Positions 36,620-45,255 of a DNA stretch of 64,000 bases are shown piece by piece. Position numbers and translations under genes: made by a program. Positions within the stretch are counted from its first letter, which is position 1, and each line of letters opens with the position of its first letter. The notes beneath the pieces are model-generated. The model was not told the origin of the DNA. It saw only the letters and a program-made list of their open reading frames with translations, and did no database searches. The DNA lies in the NCBI GenBank assembly GCA_017645305.1, contig JAGCPD010000010.1, forward strand, positions 1 through 64,000, in the 5' to 3' direction. This DNA is from Bacteroidaceae bacterium (GTDB taxonomy: Bacteria; Bacteroidota; Bacteroidia; Bacteroidales; Bacteroidaceae).

Positions 36620-38734
36620 ATGAAAAGAAAACTTTTTGTTATGGTGCAAGTGTTTCTTGCATCCATGATGACAACAGTCATCGCACAGTCATTCAATTCA
36701 GACAAGGTCTATACGATTGTCTGTAAACCTGATTTCAACACATTCATGCAGGACTATGGAACGGGCACTTTGCTCCTTGGCGCAGAGCCGAGGGCAACTC
36801 TGTGGACTTTCGAACCAACTGGCAATCCAGATTGTTACTATGTTAAGAATGTTGTGACAGGTAATTACATCCAAGCTTGTCCAGACTCAGAAGTTGCCGC
36901 CACAATGGGAGCGAATCCTGTAGAGTATTATATTAAGGGCGATGCAACAGGTGGTCAAGCTGGTGAGAATTTCTTCCGTATGACTTCCACAAACCGTACA
37001 CCTTATGATTTCACTGCAGGTACTATCGGTCTGAATCGTGCCGGTGACAACACAAAAGTTCAGGGCTTTGCCTCTGTTGCAGGAGCAAACCAATGGTCTG
37101 TATGGAGAATCCTTGAGGTGCCAATGGTTCAAACATCATCTCTTGAGAGTCCATACACAGGCATAGAGGTCGGTGAAGGAACCGTATATCTATACAACGT
37201 GGAAAGCGGCATGTGGCTTCAGAACAATAACAGAGCCAACCCTGAGCTGACAGCTAATTACTGGACAACTCGTGCCGAGCTGGGCAACAACGGTCTTGAC
37301 TTCGACCTGACTGCTCTTCCGGATGGTGGCTATCAGATTAATCCGAAATATGGTAACAAACATTCCATCAATGCAACCAATCTTTATTTAGACACCTCTG
37401 CGGATGTCACCGCATGGAATATCTATCCTAAGGAAGTAACAGGTGTAAGCAACGCTTATACCATTGAGTGCGAACGTTCTGTCTTGGGCGCAGATGTTAA
37501 TAACTACTTGCGTGGTGCCGACTTGGGAGCAACCACTTGGCAACTTGTCACTCGCGAAGAGCGCATTCAGTATGCACAGGATAATGCTTCGGCCTCTAAT
37601 CCCATCGACGTTACCTTCTTGGTAAATAACCCTGACCTTTCCAACAATAACGAGCGCCCCGCATGGGTGGTTACGAGAGACGGTGGCACAGAAGTATGGA
37701 ACGACTTTAGCCGTTACAATCGCCATTGTCAGGTTCAGGGAAGTGCCAACGTTGACATTTCGCAGACAGGAATTGAGGTTCCTAACGGCATTTATCAAGT
37801 TCGCTTCACCACGTTTTATGCTCCTACAGGCCTGGGGAATCTCAATGTGGATGACTACAATGCATACAAGACGAATGGCGATGAAGCAGTTTTTGCCGTT
37901 GCATATGCCAACGAAGAGACTATCAAGGTGCCTTCTGTTTTCTCAGAGGAAGCAACGTCAAGCTTAGCTGGTGTACATGTAAAGCAAGTGGGTGACTATT
38001 ATTTCCCCGGAAATCCCGATCAGGCAAACGGCTCATTTGCAATTGGCAATTACCAGTCGGAATTGCTTACTGTAACTGTGACCGACGGCACATTGACGTT
38101 GGGCATCAAGACTATCGAAGGCTGTCCCAGTTCTGCTTGGATTGGTTTGAGCAACGTGAAGTTGTACTATATTGGTGCCGCTTCTGCTGAGAACACTATT
38201 GATGTTACTATTACCGATGCTGGATATGCTACTTTCGTGGCTCCCGGATATATAGACGAACTTACTGAGGGTGTTGAGGCTTATGCAGTTCAGCTTTGTG
38301 AGGGCTATGTCCATCTGGAGCCTGTGACAGCTATCCCAGCAGGTGAAGCCGTTGTGTTGAAGGCCACAGCAGGTACTTATACACTATATCCAAAGGAGCC
38401 TGGCGAAGAGATTGCTCTTGTGAATGACCTGAAAGCTGCAACAGAAGAGATGACAGCCGACGGCACACAGTACATCCTGGCTAAGGATGAAGATGGTGTT
38501 GGCTTCTACAAGGCAACTCCCAACACGACGATTGCAGCAGGAAAGGGTTATTTGGTAATTGCAGCAGGTGTGAAAGCCTTCTATCCTTTCGCAAATGATG
38601 CAACGGGCATAAATGCAATTGATAATGGAGAATTGACAATTGATAATGATGCTATCTACAACCTGGCAGGTCAGCGCATCAGCAAGCTGCAAAAGGGCAT
38701 CAATATCGTTAACGGAAGAAAGATAATGAAGTAA
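36620..38734 (+). CDS. Secreted multidomain protein with trefoil-like module (704 aa)
   Basis: A signal peptide (MKRKLFVMVQVFLASMMTTV, then IAQS) is followed by a module at about 25-170. Its pattern is ATLWTFEPTGNPDCYYVKN, TGNYIQ, MGANPVEYYI, GTIGLN and ANQWSVWRI. The same module recurs in the 1,850-residue protein and the sixth sulfatase of this operon. It has the look of a ricin-B/beta-trefoil fold. A second similar region (175-310) and a galactose-binding-like region (330-520, ending LTLGIKTIEGCPSSAWIGLS) follow. A beta-sandwich-like region (535-665) and the tail YNLAGQRISKLQKGINIVNG end the protein. The 11 residues before the tail (AIDNGELTIDN) are encoded by an interspersed repeat. It is the first gene of the operon and may act as a glycan-binding surface protein. 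Confidence 0.85.
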   Translation: MKRKLFVMVQVFLASMMTTVIAQSFNSDKVYTIVCKPDFNTFMQDYGTGTLLLGAEPRATLWTFEPTGNPDCYYVKNVVTGNYIQACPDSEVAATMGANPVEYYIKGDATGGQAGENFFRMTSTNRTPYDFTAGTIGLNRAGDNTKVQGFASVAGANQWSVWRILEVPMVQTSSLESPYTGIEVGEGTVYLYNVESGMWLQNNNRANPELTANYWTTRAELGNNGLDFDLTALPDGGYQINPKYGNKHSINATNLYLDTSADVTAWNIYPKEVTGVSNAYTIECERSVLGADVNNYLRGADLGATTWQLVTREERIQYAQDNASASNPIDVTFLVNNPDLSNNNERPAWVVTRDGGTEVWNDFSRYNRHCQVQGSANVDISQTGIEVPNGIYQVRFTTFYAPTGLGNLNVDDYNAYKTNGDEAVFAVAYANEETIKVPSVFSEEATSSLAGVHVKQVGDYYFPGNPDQANGSFAIGNYQSELLTVTVTDGTLTLGIKTIEGCPSSAWIGLSNVKLYYIGAASAENTIDVTITDAGYATFVAPGYIDELTEGVEAYAVQLCEGYVHLEPVTAIPAGEAVVLKATAGTYTLYPKEPGEEIALVNDLKAATEEMTADGTQYILAKDEDGVGFYKATPNTTIAAGKGYLVIAAGVKAFYPFANDATGINAIDNGELTIDNDAIYNLAGQRISKLQKGINIVNGRKIMK
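38616..38648 (+). repeat. Interspersed TTGATAATTGACAATT-type repeat inside a coding region
   Basis: The 33-base stretch reads CAATTGATAATGGA, then G, then AATTGACAATTGATAATG. It is in frame in the 704-residue gene directly before the tail. It differs by about one base from 54573-54605 in the 1,850-residue gene and matches intergenic copies near araA. Confidence 0.85.
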
Positions 38735-38742
38735 AGCCTCAC

Positions 38743-38758
38743 CCCTTCTCGAGAAGGG
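38743..38758. repeat. Perfect 16-bp palindrome between operon genes 1 and 2
   Basis: CCCTTCTCGAGAAGGG lies 9 bases after the 704-residue gene stop, in a 66-base gap. It could form a short hairpin in the operon mRNA or be a site for a dimeric protein. Confidence 0.6.
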
Positions 38759-38800
38759 AGGAGAACAATAAATCACTCAATTAAATAATAAATTACTAAG

Positions 38801-38956
38801 ATGAAAAAGATATATTTGATTCCTGCCTTACAGGTAGAAGAAGCCCTGGTGACCGGCATGATGGCCGAGAGTCTGGCAATAAACAGCGACACAACCGTTG
38901 ACGGCGGTGATGCTCTCACCAAGGAAAGTGCATGGGATATCTGGAGTGAAGACTGA
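38801..38956 (+). CDS. Small acidic protein of 51 residues, function unknown
   Basis: The ATG at 38801 opens MKKIYLIPALQVEEALVTGM and the frame stops at 38956, with a C-terminal part rich in Asp/Gly and ending AWDIWSED. It lacks a hydrophobic signal peptide. Small Bacteroidota proteins starting MKK-Y-x-x-P and ending in acidic, Trp-containing tails are common and mostly uncharacterised. The stop is 4 bases before the ATG of the first sulfatase, which suggests translational coupling. An upstream in-frame ATG of the sulfatase reading frame lies inside this ORF; the tight spacing argues this small gene is real. I cannot assign a role; a peptide precursor or a regulator of its neighbours are both possible. 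Confidence 0.7.
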   Translation: MKKIYLIPALQVEEALVTGMMAESLAINSDTTVDGGDALTKESAWDIWSED

Positions 38957-38960
38957 ACAC

Positions 38961-41900
38961 ATGGTAACGAAATACCAAAAATTACTGCTGTCGTCTGCCT
39001 CGCTGCTTCCAATTTTAGGAGCGGCGCAGGCAGATAGGCCCAACATTATCATCTTGAACATCGATGATATGGGTTACTCCGACCCGTCGTGTTTTGGCGG
39101 TGATTATGTCAACACCACCAATATCGACCAGCTGGCTAACGAGGGGCTCAGTCTCACTCAGTTCTATACATCCTGTCCCATCAGCTCGCCGTCGCGCGTC
39201 GGTCTCACTACTGGCATGTACCCCACACGTTGGGGTATCAACACCTTCCTGCAGGAACGTGCGAATAATGCGAAGAACGAGCAGAACGATTTTCTCAGTG
39301 ACAAAGCCCCGTCTATGGCAAGAGCCCTGAAGCAAAGCGGCTATGCTACGGGACATTTCGGGAAGTGGCACATGGGTGGCGGTCGCGACGTGAAGAATGC
39401 TCCGTCTATTCGTAACTATGGCTTTGATGAATATGTCTCTACATGGGAAAGTCCAGACCCAGATCCGAGGATTACTTCCACGAACTGGATTTGGGCAGCG
39501 TCAGACGAGATAAAGCGGTGGGACAGAACTGCCTATTTCATTGACAAGACACTCGACTTCCTTTCCCGTCACAAAGGCGAGCCGTGCTTTGTCAGTCTTT
39601 GGCCTGACGATGTGCATACACCCTGGGTCTATGACGGAGACGAGGCATCTCAACGTGAGTCGGCAGGGTCGTTCTCCATTGTACTGGCAGAACTCGACAA
39701 GCAGATAGGGCGTTTCATGCAAGGTCTGAAGGATTTGGGCATCGACGAAAACACCATTGTTATCTTCACTGGTGACAATGGTCCCGCTCCCGCCTTCGAC
39801 GGCCACCGCACAAATGACTTCCGAGGTCAGAAGGGAACACTTTACGAAGGTGGCATACGTATGCCTTTCATCATCCGTTGGCCTCAACACATCCCTGCCG
39901 GAGTGAAGAACGACGAGTCGGTCGTTTGCATGGTTGACCTCTTCCCCTCTCTTTGTGCAATAGCAGGTGCCGAAGTGCCGACAGAATATCCTCTTGACGG
40001 TTTGGATATGAGCGATGTCATCATGGGACAGTCCAGTCGCGAACGCTCCACACCGCTTTTCTGGGAGTTCGGTAAGTGCAAGGCTGATAGAGTCAGCCCG
40101 CACATTGCCGTCAGGGAGGGCGAGTGGAAACTGTTGGTCAATGCCGATGGTACAAGGGTCGAACTCTACAACATGACCACCGACTTCAACGAGAAGCACA
40201 ACGTGGCAAATGCCAATCCTGTGCTTACAGAACGGCTGAAGAAGGCTGCTATCGACTGGTTCAACGAAGCTTATCGCGAATATGCCGACAACATTGTCTA
40301 TGTGGTTCCCGACGGAAATGAAGATGCCGATGGTACATCATGGGCGCATGCAACAACCCTGACCCATGCCATCGCACTGGCACAAAGCGTGTCCGGGGCA
40401 CAAATATGGATGAAGCAGGGTACCTATCAAGTGTACGCTTCTTTGAACTGCGACAATATTGCATTCTATGGCGGATTCAACGGCACAGAAAAAAAACTGG
40501 CAGAGCGCGACTGGAACAGCAATCCCACCATCATCGACGGCAGGGGAACGGTGAGTCCGCTTCGCAACAGCCTTACCACAACGGTAAGCACAGTCCTTGA
40601 CGGCCTTATCGTCCAGAACGGCATCAATCAGGCAGATGCCAACGGCAACGGCAACGGTGGAGGTGCCATCCTCAACGACGGCGCAGTAGTGAGAAACTGT
40701 ATCTTCCGGAACAATCGTACGCAAAACGGTAAGAACGGAGCTGCCATCCATTGTCATACGGGACAGCTTCGCATCGAGAATTGTCTCTTTGTGAATAATA
40801 CCTCGTCAGGCAACGGCGGTGCTGTTCAGGTGGGTGGTGGCGTTACGGCTACCATCGTAAACTGCACCCTATGTGACAACATTGCCACAGGCCCCGGTGG
40901 AGCCTTCGGACTTGGGAACAATGGGTCTAATCTGAATGTCTATAACACCATCGCATGGCGCAATACAGGCCAGAATAAATTCAGCAGCTATGGGCAGAAC
41001 ACCGACGTGAATGGCGGTGGCGCGGTCGTGTCAAAATATTCTGCCATCGAGAGTCAGAGCACCAAGTTCACAGATGGCGACGACATAAGTCATTTGGTTC
41101 TTTCTCAAGAGAATACTCCCATGTTCGAGGGCGACGGCTATACACTGGCAGAAAACTCACCGTGTATTGATGCCGGCAATGCCAGCTTGACCTCACGCCT
41201 CGATTACGACTTGGGTATGCAACGCAGGCTTTCTGGAGCACAAATCGACATGGGAGTTTACGAGTTCGACAACGGAGAACCCTTAGTTGGAAATTCCATC
41301 ATCCACGTCTCACCAGACGGTGATGCCGGTGCCGACGGCTCTTCTTGGCAGCAGGCAACCAGCCTGAGTCATGCCCTAAGCCTTGCTGATGCCTATATCG
41401 ACAAGGCAGTGCTTTGGCTGAAAGAGGGCACATATTTTGTCACTACACCTATACACCCGGACAAGCTGGAACTCTATGGAGGATTCACCGGCAGTGAACA
41501 GGATTTGGAAGAGCGTGACTACGCAGTTCATCCCACCATCATCGACGGCAGAGGAACGGTGAGCCCTTTCCGGAACAGTAACCTTGACGGCACAGTCATG
41601 ACAGTTCTCGACGGTCTCATCGTCCAGAACGGCCTCAATCAGGTAGGAGCCAACGGCAATGGCAACGGGGGTGGGGCCATCCTCACCAATGGCGCAACCG
41701 TCAGGAACTGCATCTTTCGAAACAACCGCACGCAGAACAGCAAGAATGGTGCCGCCATCCACTGCCACTTGGGACAGGTCAGCATCCAGAACAGTCTCTT
41801 CACCGGCAACACCTCGTCGGGAAATGGTGGGGCAATACAGGTGGGCGGTGGAACCACAGCCACCGTCATCAACTGCACCTTTTGCGACAACACAGCCAGT

Positions 41901-42491
41901 GGTCCCGGCGGTGCCTTCGGACTTGGTACCAACGCCTCTAACCTAAATGTCTATAACACCATCGCATGGCGCAATTCAGGTGCAGGCACTTTCAGTAGCT
42001 ATGGTCAGAACACAGATGTCAATGGCGGCGGCACGGTCATCGCACTTTCTTCTGCCATCGAGAGCCAAAGCACAAAGTTCACCGACGGAAACGACGAGGA
42101 GCACATCTTCCTGTCGCAAGAAAACACACCGATGTTTGCAGAGGACAGCTACCAACTGCAAAAGGGTTCGCCCTGCATCGACACAGGTGACGACAACTAT
42201 GCAGCCATCAGCTCCCACGACCTTGCAGCAGGTCCCCGGGTTATTGGCCCACACATCGACCGTGGAGCCTATGAGTACAAAGAAGACGGTGCCAATGCCA
42301 TCAGGCAAACCAACGACGGGCATAATGCTATTTATAACATATATAATGTAGCAGGGGTGCGCGTTGGCAGTGGCATTGGGACAGAGGACAACAGACAACG
42401 GACAACGGACGACAGACAATTAAAGTCTGGAATCTACATCATAAAACAAGGCTCGGCCAGTGCCAACGGGAAGAAAATAATAAGGAGATAA
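38961..42491 (+). CDS. Sulfatase fused to two beta-helix domains (1,176 aa)
   Basis: The start is set at 38961 (MVTKYQKLLLSSASLLPILG), which gives a signal peptide; the 21 extra upstream codons overlap the small gene. The type I sulfatase domain spans about 26-440. It shows NIDDMGYSD metal ligands, the formylglycine site S75-S-P-S-R79, ATGHFGKWHMGGGRD and FTGDNGPAPAF. It resembles the third sulfatase of the operon (shared ESPDPDP, TSTNWIWAA and LWPDDVHTPWV). Two copies of a right-handed beta-helix block follow at about 455-780 and 785-1110, with GGGAIL, CIFRNNRTQN, GNGGA and GPGGAFGLG repeats. The last 50 residues resemble the Prevotella secretion tail, interrupted by repeat-encoded TEDNRQRTTDDRQ. 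It should remove sulfate esters from an external glycan. Substrate unknown. Confidence 0.93.
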   Translation: MVTKYQKLLLSSASLLPILGAAQADRPNIIILNIDDMGYSDPSCFGGDYVNTTNIDQLANEGLSLTQFYTSCPISSPSRVGLTTGMYPTRWGINTFLQERANNAKNEQNDFLSDKAPSMARALKQSGYATGHFGKWHMGGGRDVKNAPSIRNYGFDEYVSTWESPDPDPRITSTNWIWAASDEIKRWDRTAYFIDKTLDFLSRHKGEPCFVSLWPDDVHTPWVYDGDEASQRESAGSFSIVLAELDKQIGRFMQGLKDLGIDENTIVIFTGDNGPAPAFDGHRTNDFRGQKGTLYEGGIRMPFIIRWPQHIPAGVKNDESVVCMVDLFPSLCAIAGAEVPTEYPLDGLDMSDVIMGQSSRERSTPLFWEFGKCKADRVSPHIAVREGEWKLLVNADGTRVELYNMTTDFNEKHNVANANPVLTERLKKAAIDWFNEAYREYADNIVYVVPDGNEDADGTSWAHATTLTHAIALAQSVSGAQIWMKQGTYQVYASLNCDNIAFYGGFNGTEKKLAERDWNSNPTIIDGRGTVSPLRNSLTTTVSTVLDGLIVQNGINQADANGNGNGGGAILNDGAVVRNCIFRNNRTQNGKNGAAIHCHTGQLRIENCLFVNNTSSGNGGAVQVGGGVTATIVNCTLCDNIATGPGGAFGLGNNGSNLNVYNTIAWRNTGQNKFSSYGQNTDVNGGGAVVSKYSAIESQSTKFTDGDDISHLVLSQENTPMFEGDGYTLAENSPCIDAGNASLTSRLDYDLGMQRRLSGAQIDMGVYEFDNGEPLVGNSIIHVSPDGDAGADGSSWQQATSLSHALSLADAYIDKAVLWLKEGTYFVTTPIHPDKLELYGGFTGSEQDLEERDYAVHPTIIDGRGTVSPFRNSNLDGTVMTVLDGLIVQNGLNQVGANGNGNGGGAILTNGATVRNCIFRNNRTQNSKNGAAIHCHLGQVSIQNSLFTGNTSSGNGGAIQVGGGTTATVINCTFCDNTASGPGGAFGLGTNASNLNVYNTIAWRNSGAGTFSSYGQNTDVNGGGTVIALSSAIESQSTKFTDGNDEEHIFLSQENTPMFAEDSYQLQKGSPCIDTGDDNYAAISSHDLAAGPRVIGPHIDRGAYEYKEDGANAIRQTNDGHNAIYNIYNVAGVRVGSGIGTEDNRQRTTDDRQLKSGIYIIKQGSASANGKKIIRR
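42380..42422 (+). repeat. GGACAACGGACAACGGAC-type repeat inside sulfatase 1
   Basis: About five imperfect copies of a GACAACG(G) unit lie in frame between the NVAGVRVGSG and KSGIYIIKQG parts of the tail. They encode a highly polar stretch unlike the rest of the protein. Confidence 0.75.
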
Positions 42492-42495
42492 TGGA

Positions 42496-43878
42496 ATGAA
42501 GACGCTGTATGTAGGAATGGCAATAATGCCATTGGGAATTGCGTCCGGAGCAGCTCAGCAAAAACCCAACATCGTCATCATAGTGGCTGACGACCTGGGT
42601 TGGGGCGACGTAAGCCTGCACGGCAGTGTCATTCCTACTCCCAACATCGACCGTCTTCTGAACGAAGGAATAGAACTGGACAGATTCTACACGGCACCCG
42701 TCAGTTCACCAACACGGTGCGGACTCATGACTGGAAGATACCCCAGCAGATTCGGTATTCGCAAAACGGTAATCCCGCCTTGGCGTGACTATGGTCTTCC
42801 GGAAGAGGAAGAAACCATGGCTGATGTGCTGGGACGAAACGGATATACCCACCGAGCAGCAATAGGCAAATGGCACATGGGGCACAGCAGGCTCCGTTAT
42901 TACCCTCTGAATCGAGGCTTTACACATTTCCATGGTGCCCTGAACGGTGCCTTCGATTACTTCGAACATACACGCGAGAAGGAATTGGACTGGCACGACG
43001 ATTGGGAGTCATGCTATGAGAAGGGATACGCTACCGATCTCATTGCCGCTGAGGCAGCTCGGTGCATCAGGGAATATGCCAAGGATGGACCATATTTCGT
43101 ATATACCTGCTTCAATGCCCCCCATTCTCCCTATCAGGCACCAGAAGAGGAGATACGCCAGTTTATCAGTAAAGAGGAATTCGATGCCCTCCCGCCGAAA
43201 GACCAAAAGGGATGGACGTACCGTGCCATGGTTTCACGTATGGACAAGGGCATAGGAGCAATTCTCGGAGCCATCAGCGAGAGCGGAGAATGGGACAACA
43301 CCATCATCCTCTTCCTTAGTGATAACGGTGGTGTACCCGGGATGGAACCATATTGTGTAAACCATCCGCTGAGAGGAAACAAATTCGACGAATGGGAAGG
43401 CGGCGTACGCACTGTTGCCGGAATTTACTGGATAAAAGGTTTCCGCCAAGGTAACCGGAAGTTGGAACAAGTGACAGGTTTTGTTGATGTGCTTCCTACC
43501 CTGGCAGACATCATCGGGGTGAAAAATACTCCCAAGAACCCATACGACGGTATCAGTATCCTCGGCGTACTTAGCGGAGAGAAAGAGCAGATTGACCGTG
43601 ACATGTATCTGGGATGCGGGGCCGGTGTTTGTGGGCAGTATAAACTCATTCTGGCAGGTCAGCATCTTGGACTCAAGAAGGATTTCATCACTGACATTCG
43701 GCAAAACCCGTCGGAGAAACGCGAAAGCCGTATCTATGAAGACCCCGAACGAGTCATTCAACTGCGTCAGACCGTGCTTGAGGGAGATGCCATAGTTCCT
43801 TATCAAGAGGAAATCCCGTATGGCAAAGGGCAGAAAGATTTTGTTGCCCCCAAAGAATGGAAAATAACGGAATACTAG
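42496..43878 (+). CDS. Arylsulfatase B-like sulfatase (460 aa)
   Basis: The protein has a signal peptide (MKTLYVGMAIMPLGIASGAA). Sulfatase motifs are VADDLGWGDVSLHGS (metal Asp pair), formylglycine site S70-S-P-T-R74 within SPTRCGLMTGRYPSR, AIGKWHMGHSRLRYYP and FLSDNGGVPG. The segment LRGNKFDEWEGGVRTVAGIY closely parallels the same region of mammalian arylsulfatase B (N-acetylgalactosamine-4-sulfatase). A 4-O-sulfated hexosamine substrate is therefore a reasonable guess, no more. It ends without extra modules or tail. Its start is 4 bases after the previous stop. Confidence 0.92.
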   Translation: MKTLYVGMAIMPLGIASGAAQQKPNIVIIVADDLGWGDVSLHGSVIPTPNIDRLLNEGIELDRFYTAPVSSPTRCGLMTGRYPSRFGIRKTVIPPWRDYGLPEEEETMADVLGRNGYTHRAAIGKWHMGHSRLRYYPLNRGFTHFHGALNGAFDYFEHTREKELDWHDDWESCYEKGYATDLIAAEAARCIREYAKDGPYFVYTCFNAPHSPYQAPEEEIRQFISKEEFDALPPKDQKGWTYRAMVSRMDKGIGAILGAISESGEWDNTIILFLSDNGGVPGMEPYCVNHPLRGNKFDEWEGGVRTVAGIYWIKGFRQGNRKLEQVTGFVDVLPTLADIIGVKNTPKNPYDGISILGVLSGEKEQIDRDMYLGCGAGVCGQYKLILAGQHLGLKKDFITDIRQNPSEKRESRIYEDPERVIQLRQTVLEGDAIVPYQEEIPYGKGQKDFVAPKEWKITEY

Positions 43879-43881
43879 GAA

Positions 43882-43907
43882 AAAGGTGAAAAAGTGAAAA
43901 GAGAAAA
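43882..43907. repeat. GTGAAAAAGTGAAAAG repeat between sulfatases 2 and 3
   Basis: A short copy of the TTTCACTT family (read as AAAAGGTGAAAAAGTGAAAA) fills the 30-base gap and runs up to the ATG at 43909. Confidence 0.6.
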
Positions 43908-43908
43908 C

Positions 43909-45255
43909 ATGAAAAAGACATTGTTTCTGCTACCGTTTGCTGCTACCATAAGCTACGCCCAACAGCAAAAGCCAAACGTAATAGTCATACTGGTTGACGA
44001 TATGGGAATTGGTGACAATGGCACTTACGGTTCCACCATCATTCCCACTCCCAACATAGACCGCCTGGCCCACGAAGGCTTACAGCTGGGCAGTTTCTAT
44101 TCCGCAGCTCCTGTCAGTTCACCTGCCAGAACAGGTCTTCTTACAGGGCGGTGTCCCATAAAATACCGCATCAATACTTATTTAGACAATAAAGCCGCCA
44201 ACGCCCGTGTAGAGAATGCCAACTACCTGGATCCCAACGTACCTACCATGGCACATGCCTTCCGGGATGCAGGCTATGCCACAGGACATTTCGGCAAGTG
44301 GCACATGGGAGGCGGAAGAGATGTAACCGATGCACCCGGCTTTGAGCAATACGGATTCACCAGTCATATTTCTACGTACGAGAGTCCAGACCCAGACCCC
44401 AAACTTACCTCCACTAACTGGATTTGGGCTGCAACCGACGAGGTGAAGCGCTGGAATCGCACGGCATACTTCATAGACAAAGCCATAGATTTCATGAAAG
44501 AGAACATTGCCCGGGAGAAACCCTTCTTCCTGAATTTGTGGCCCGACGATGTTCACACGCCATGGGTACCTGAAGCTGTGGCAGAAAAAAGGGAAGATTG
44601 GGAAAAAAGGACCAGCTTTATTCCTGTAATGGAGGAGCTGGACCGCCAGCTGGGACGTTTCTTCAATGCCATAGACAGCTTAGGTCTGAGGGATAACACC
44701 ATCGTCATATATACAGCCGACAACGGACCGGCTCCAAGCTTTAAGCAAGAACGTACCTGTGGCAAGCGCGGGCAAAAGAACAGCCTGTACGACGGAGGCA
44801 TAAACATGCCCTTCATTATCCGGTATCCCCAAATAATCAAGGCGGGAAAGGTAAATAACAAGACTGTCCTCTCCACCCTCGATCTCTATCCCTCTCTCTG
44901 CACCATTTGCGGTATTCCCACACAAAAGGGTTACTGGAGCGATGGAGCAGATTACAGCAAAGCCTTCCTGGGACTGGAAGAGCCGGAACGCAAGGAAGTG
45001 CTGATGTGGGACTTTGGGCGTAACGACTCGTACAACAAACCGCGCAACCCCTATCACCGCAGCCCGCATCTTGCCATCCGTCAGGGCAAATGGAAGCTGC
45101 TCTGCGGAGATGATGCTTCGGACGTGCAACTCTATGACATGGTGGCAGATCCCAAGGAGACTACGGATGTGGCCGCCGAACATCCCAAACTGGTGCGGCG
45201 GCTCAGCAAACAGGTATGTCAGTGGTATAACACGTTCAGATTCGGAATGAAATGA
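43909..45255 (+). CDS. Sulfatase 3 of the operon (448 aa)
   Basis: The ATG at 43909 opens a clean signal peptide (MKKTLFLLPFAATISYAQQQ). The in-frame GTG at 43894 is not needed and lies in repeat sequence. Motifs are LVDDMGIGDNGTYGS, formylglycine site S70-S-P-A-R74, GHFGKWHMGGGRDV and YTADNGPAPSF. It is the closest relative in the window of the sulfatase domain of the 1,176-residue fusion, sharing STYESPDPDP, NWIWAATDEVKRWNRTAYF and NLWPDDVHTPWVP. It lacks the beta-helix part and the secretion tail. The two paralogues may act on related positions of the same glycan, one surface-attached and one periplasmic. Its stop overlaps the next start by 4 bases. Confidence 0.92.
   Translation: MKKTLFLLPFAATISYAQQQKPNVIVILVDDMGIGDNGTYGSTIIPTPNIDRLAHEGLQLGSFYSAAPVSSPARTGLLTGRCPIKYRINTYLDNKAANARVENANYLDPNVPTMAHAFRDAGYATGHFGKWHMGGGRDVTDAPGFEQYGFTSHISTYESPDPDPKLTSTNWIWAATDEVKRWNRTAYFIDKAIDFMKENIAREKPFFLNLWPDDVHTPWVPEAVAEKREDWEKRTSFIPVMEELDRQLGRFFNAIDSLGLRDNTIVIYTADNGPAPSFKQERTCGKRGQKNSLYDGGINMPFIIRYPQIIKAGKVNNKTVLSTLDLYPSLCTICGIPTQKGYWSDGADYSKAFLGLEEPERKEVLMWDFGRNDSYNKPRNPYHRSPHLAIRQGKWKLLCGDDASDVQLYDMVADPKETTDVAAEHPKLVRRLSKQVCQWYNTFRFGMK

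Noticed and set aside
38898..38960. N-terminal extension of the first operon sulfatase
   Set aside because: It overlaps the 51-residue small gene in another frame and would precede a complete signal peptide starting at 38961.
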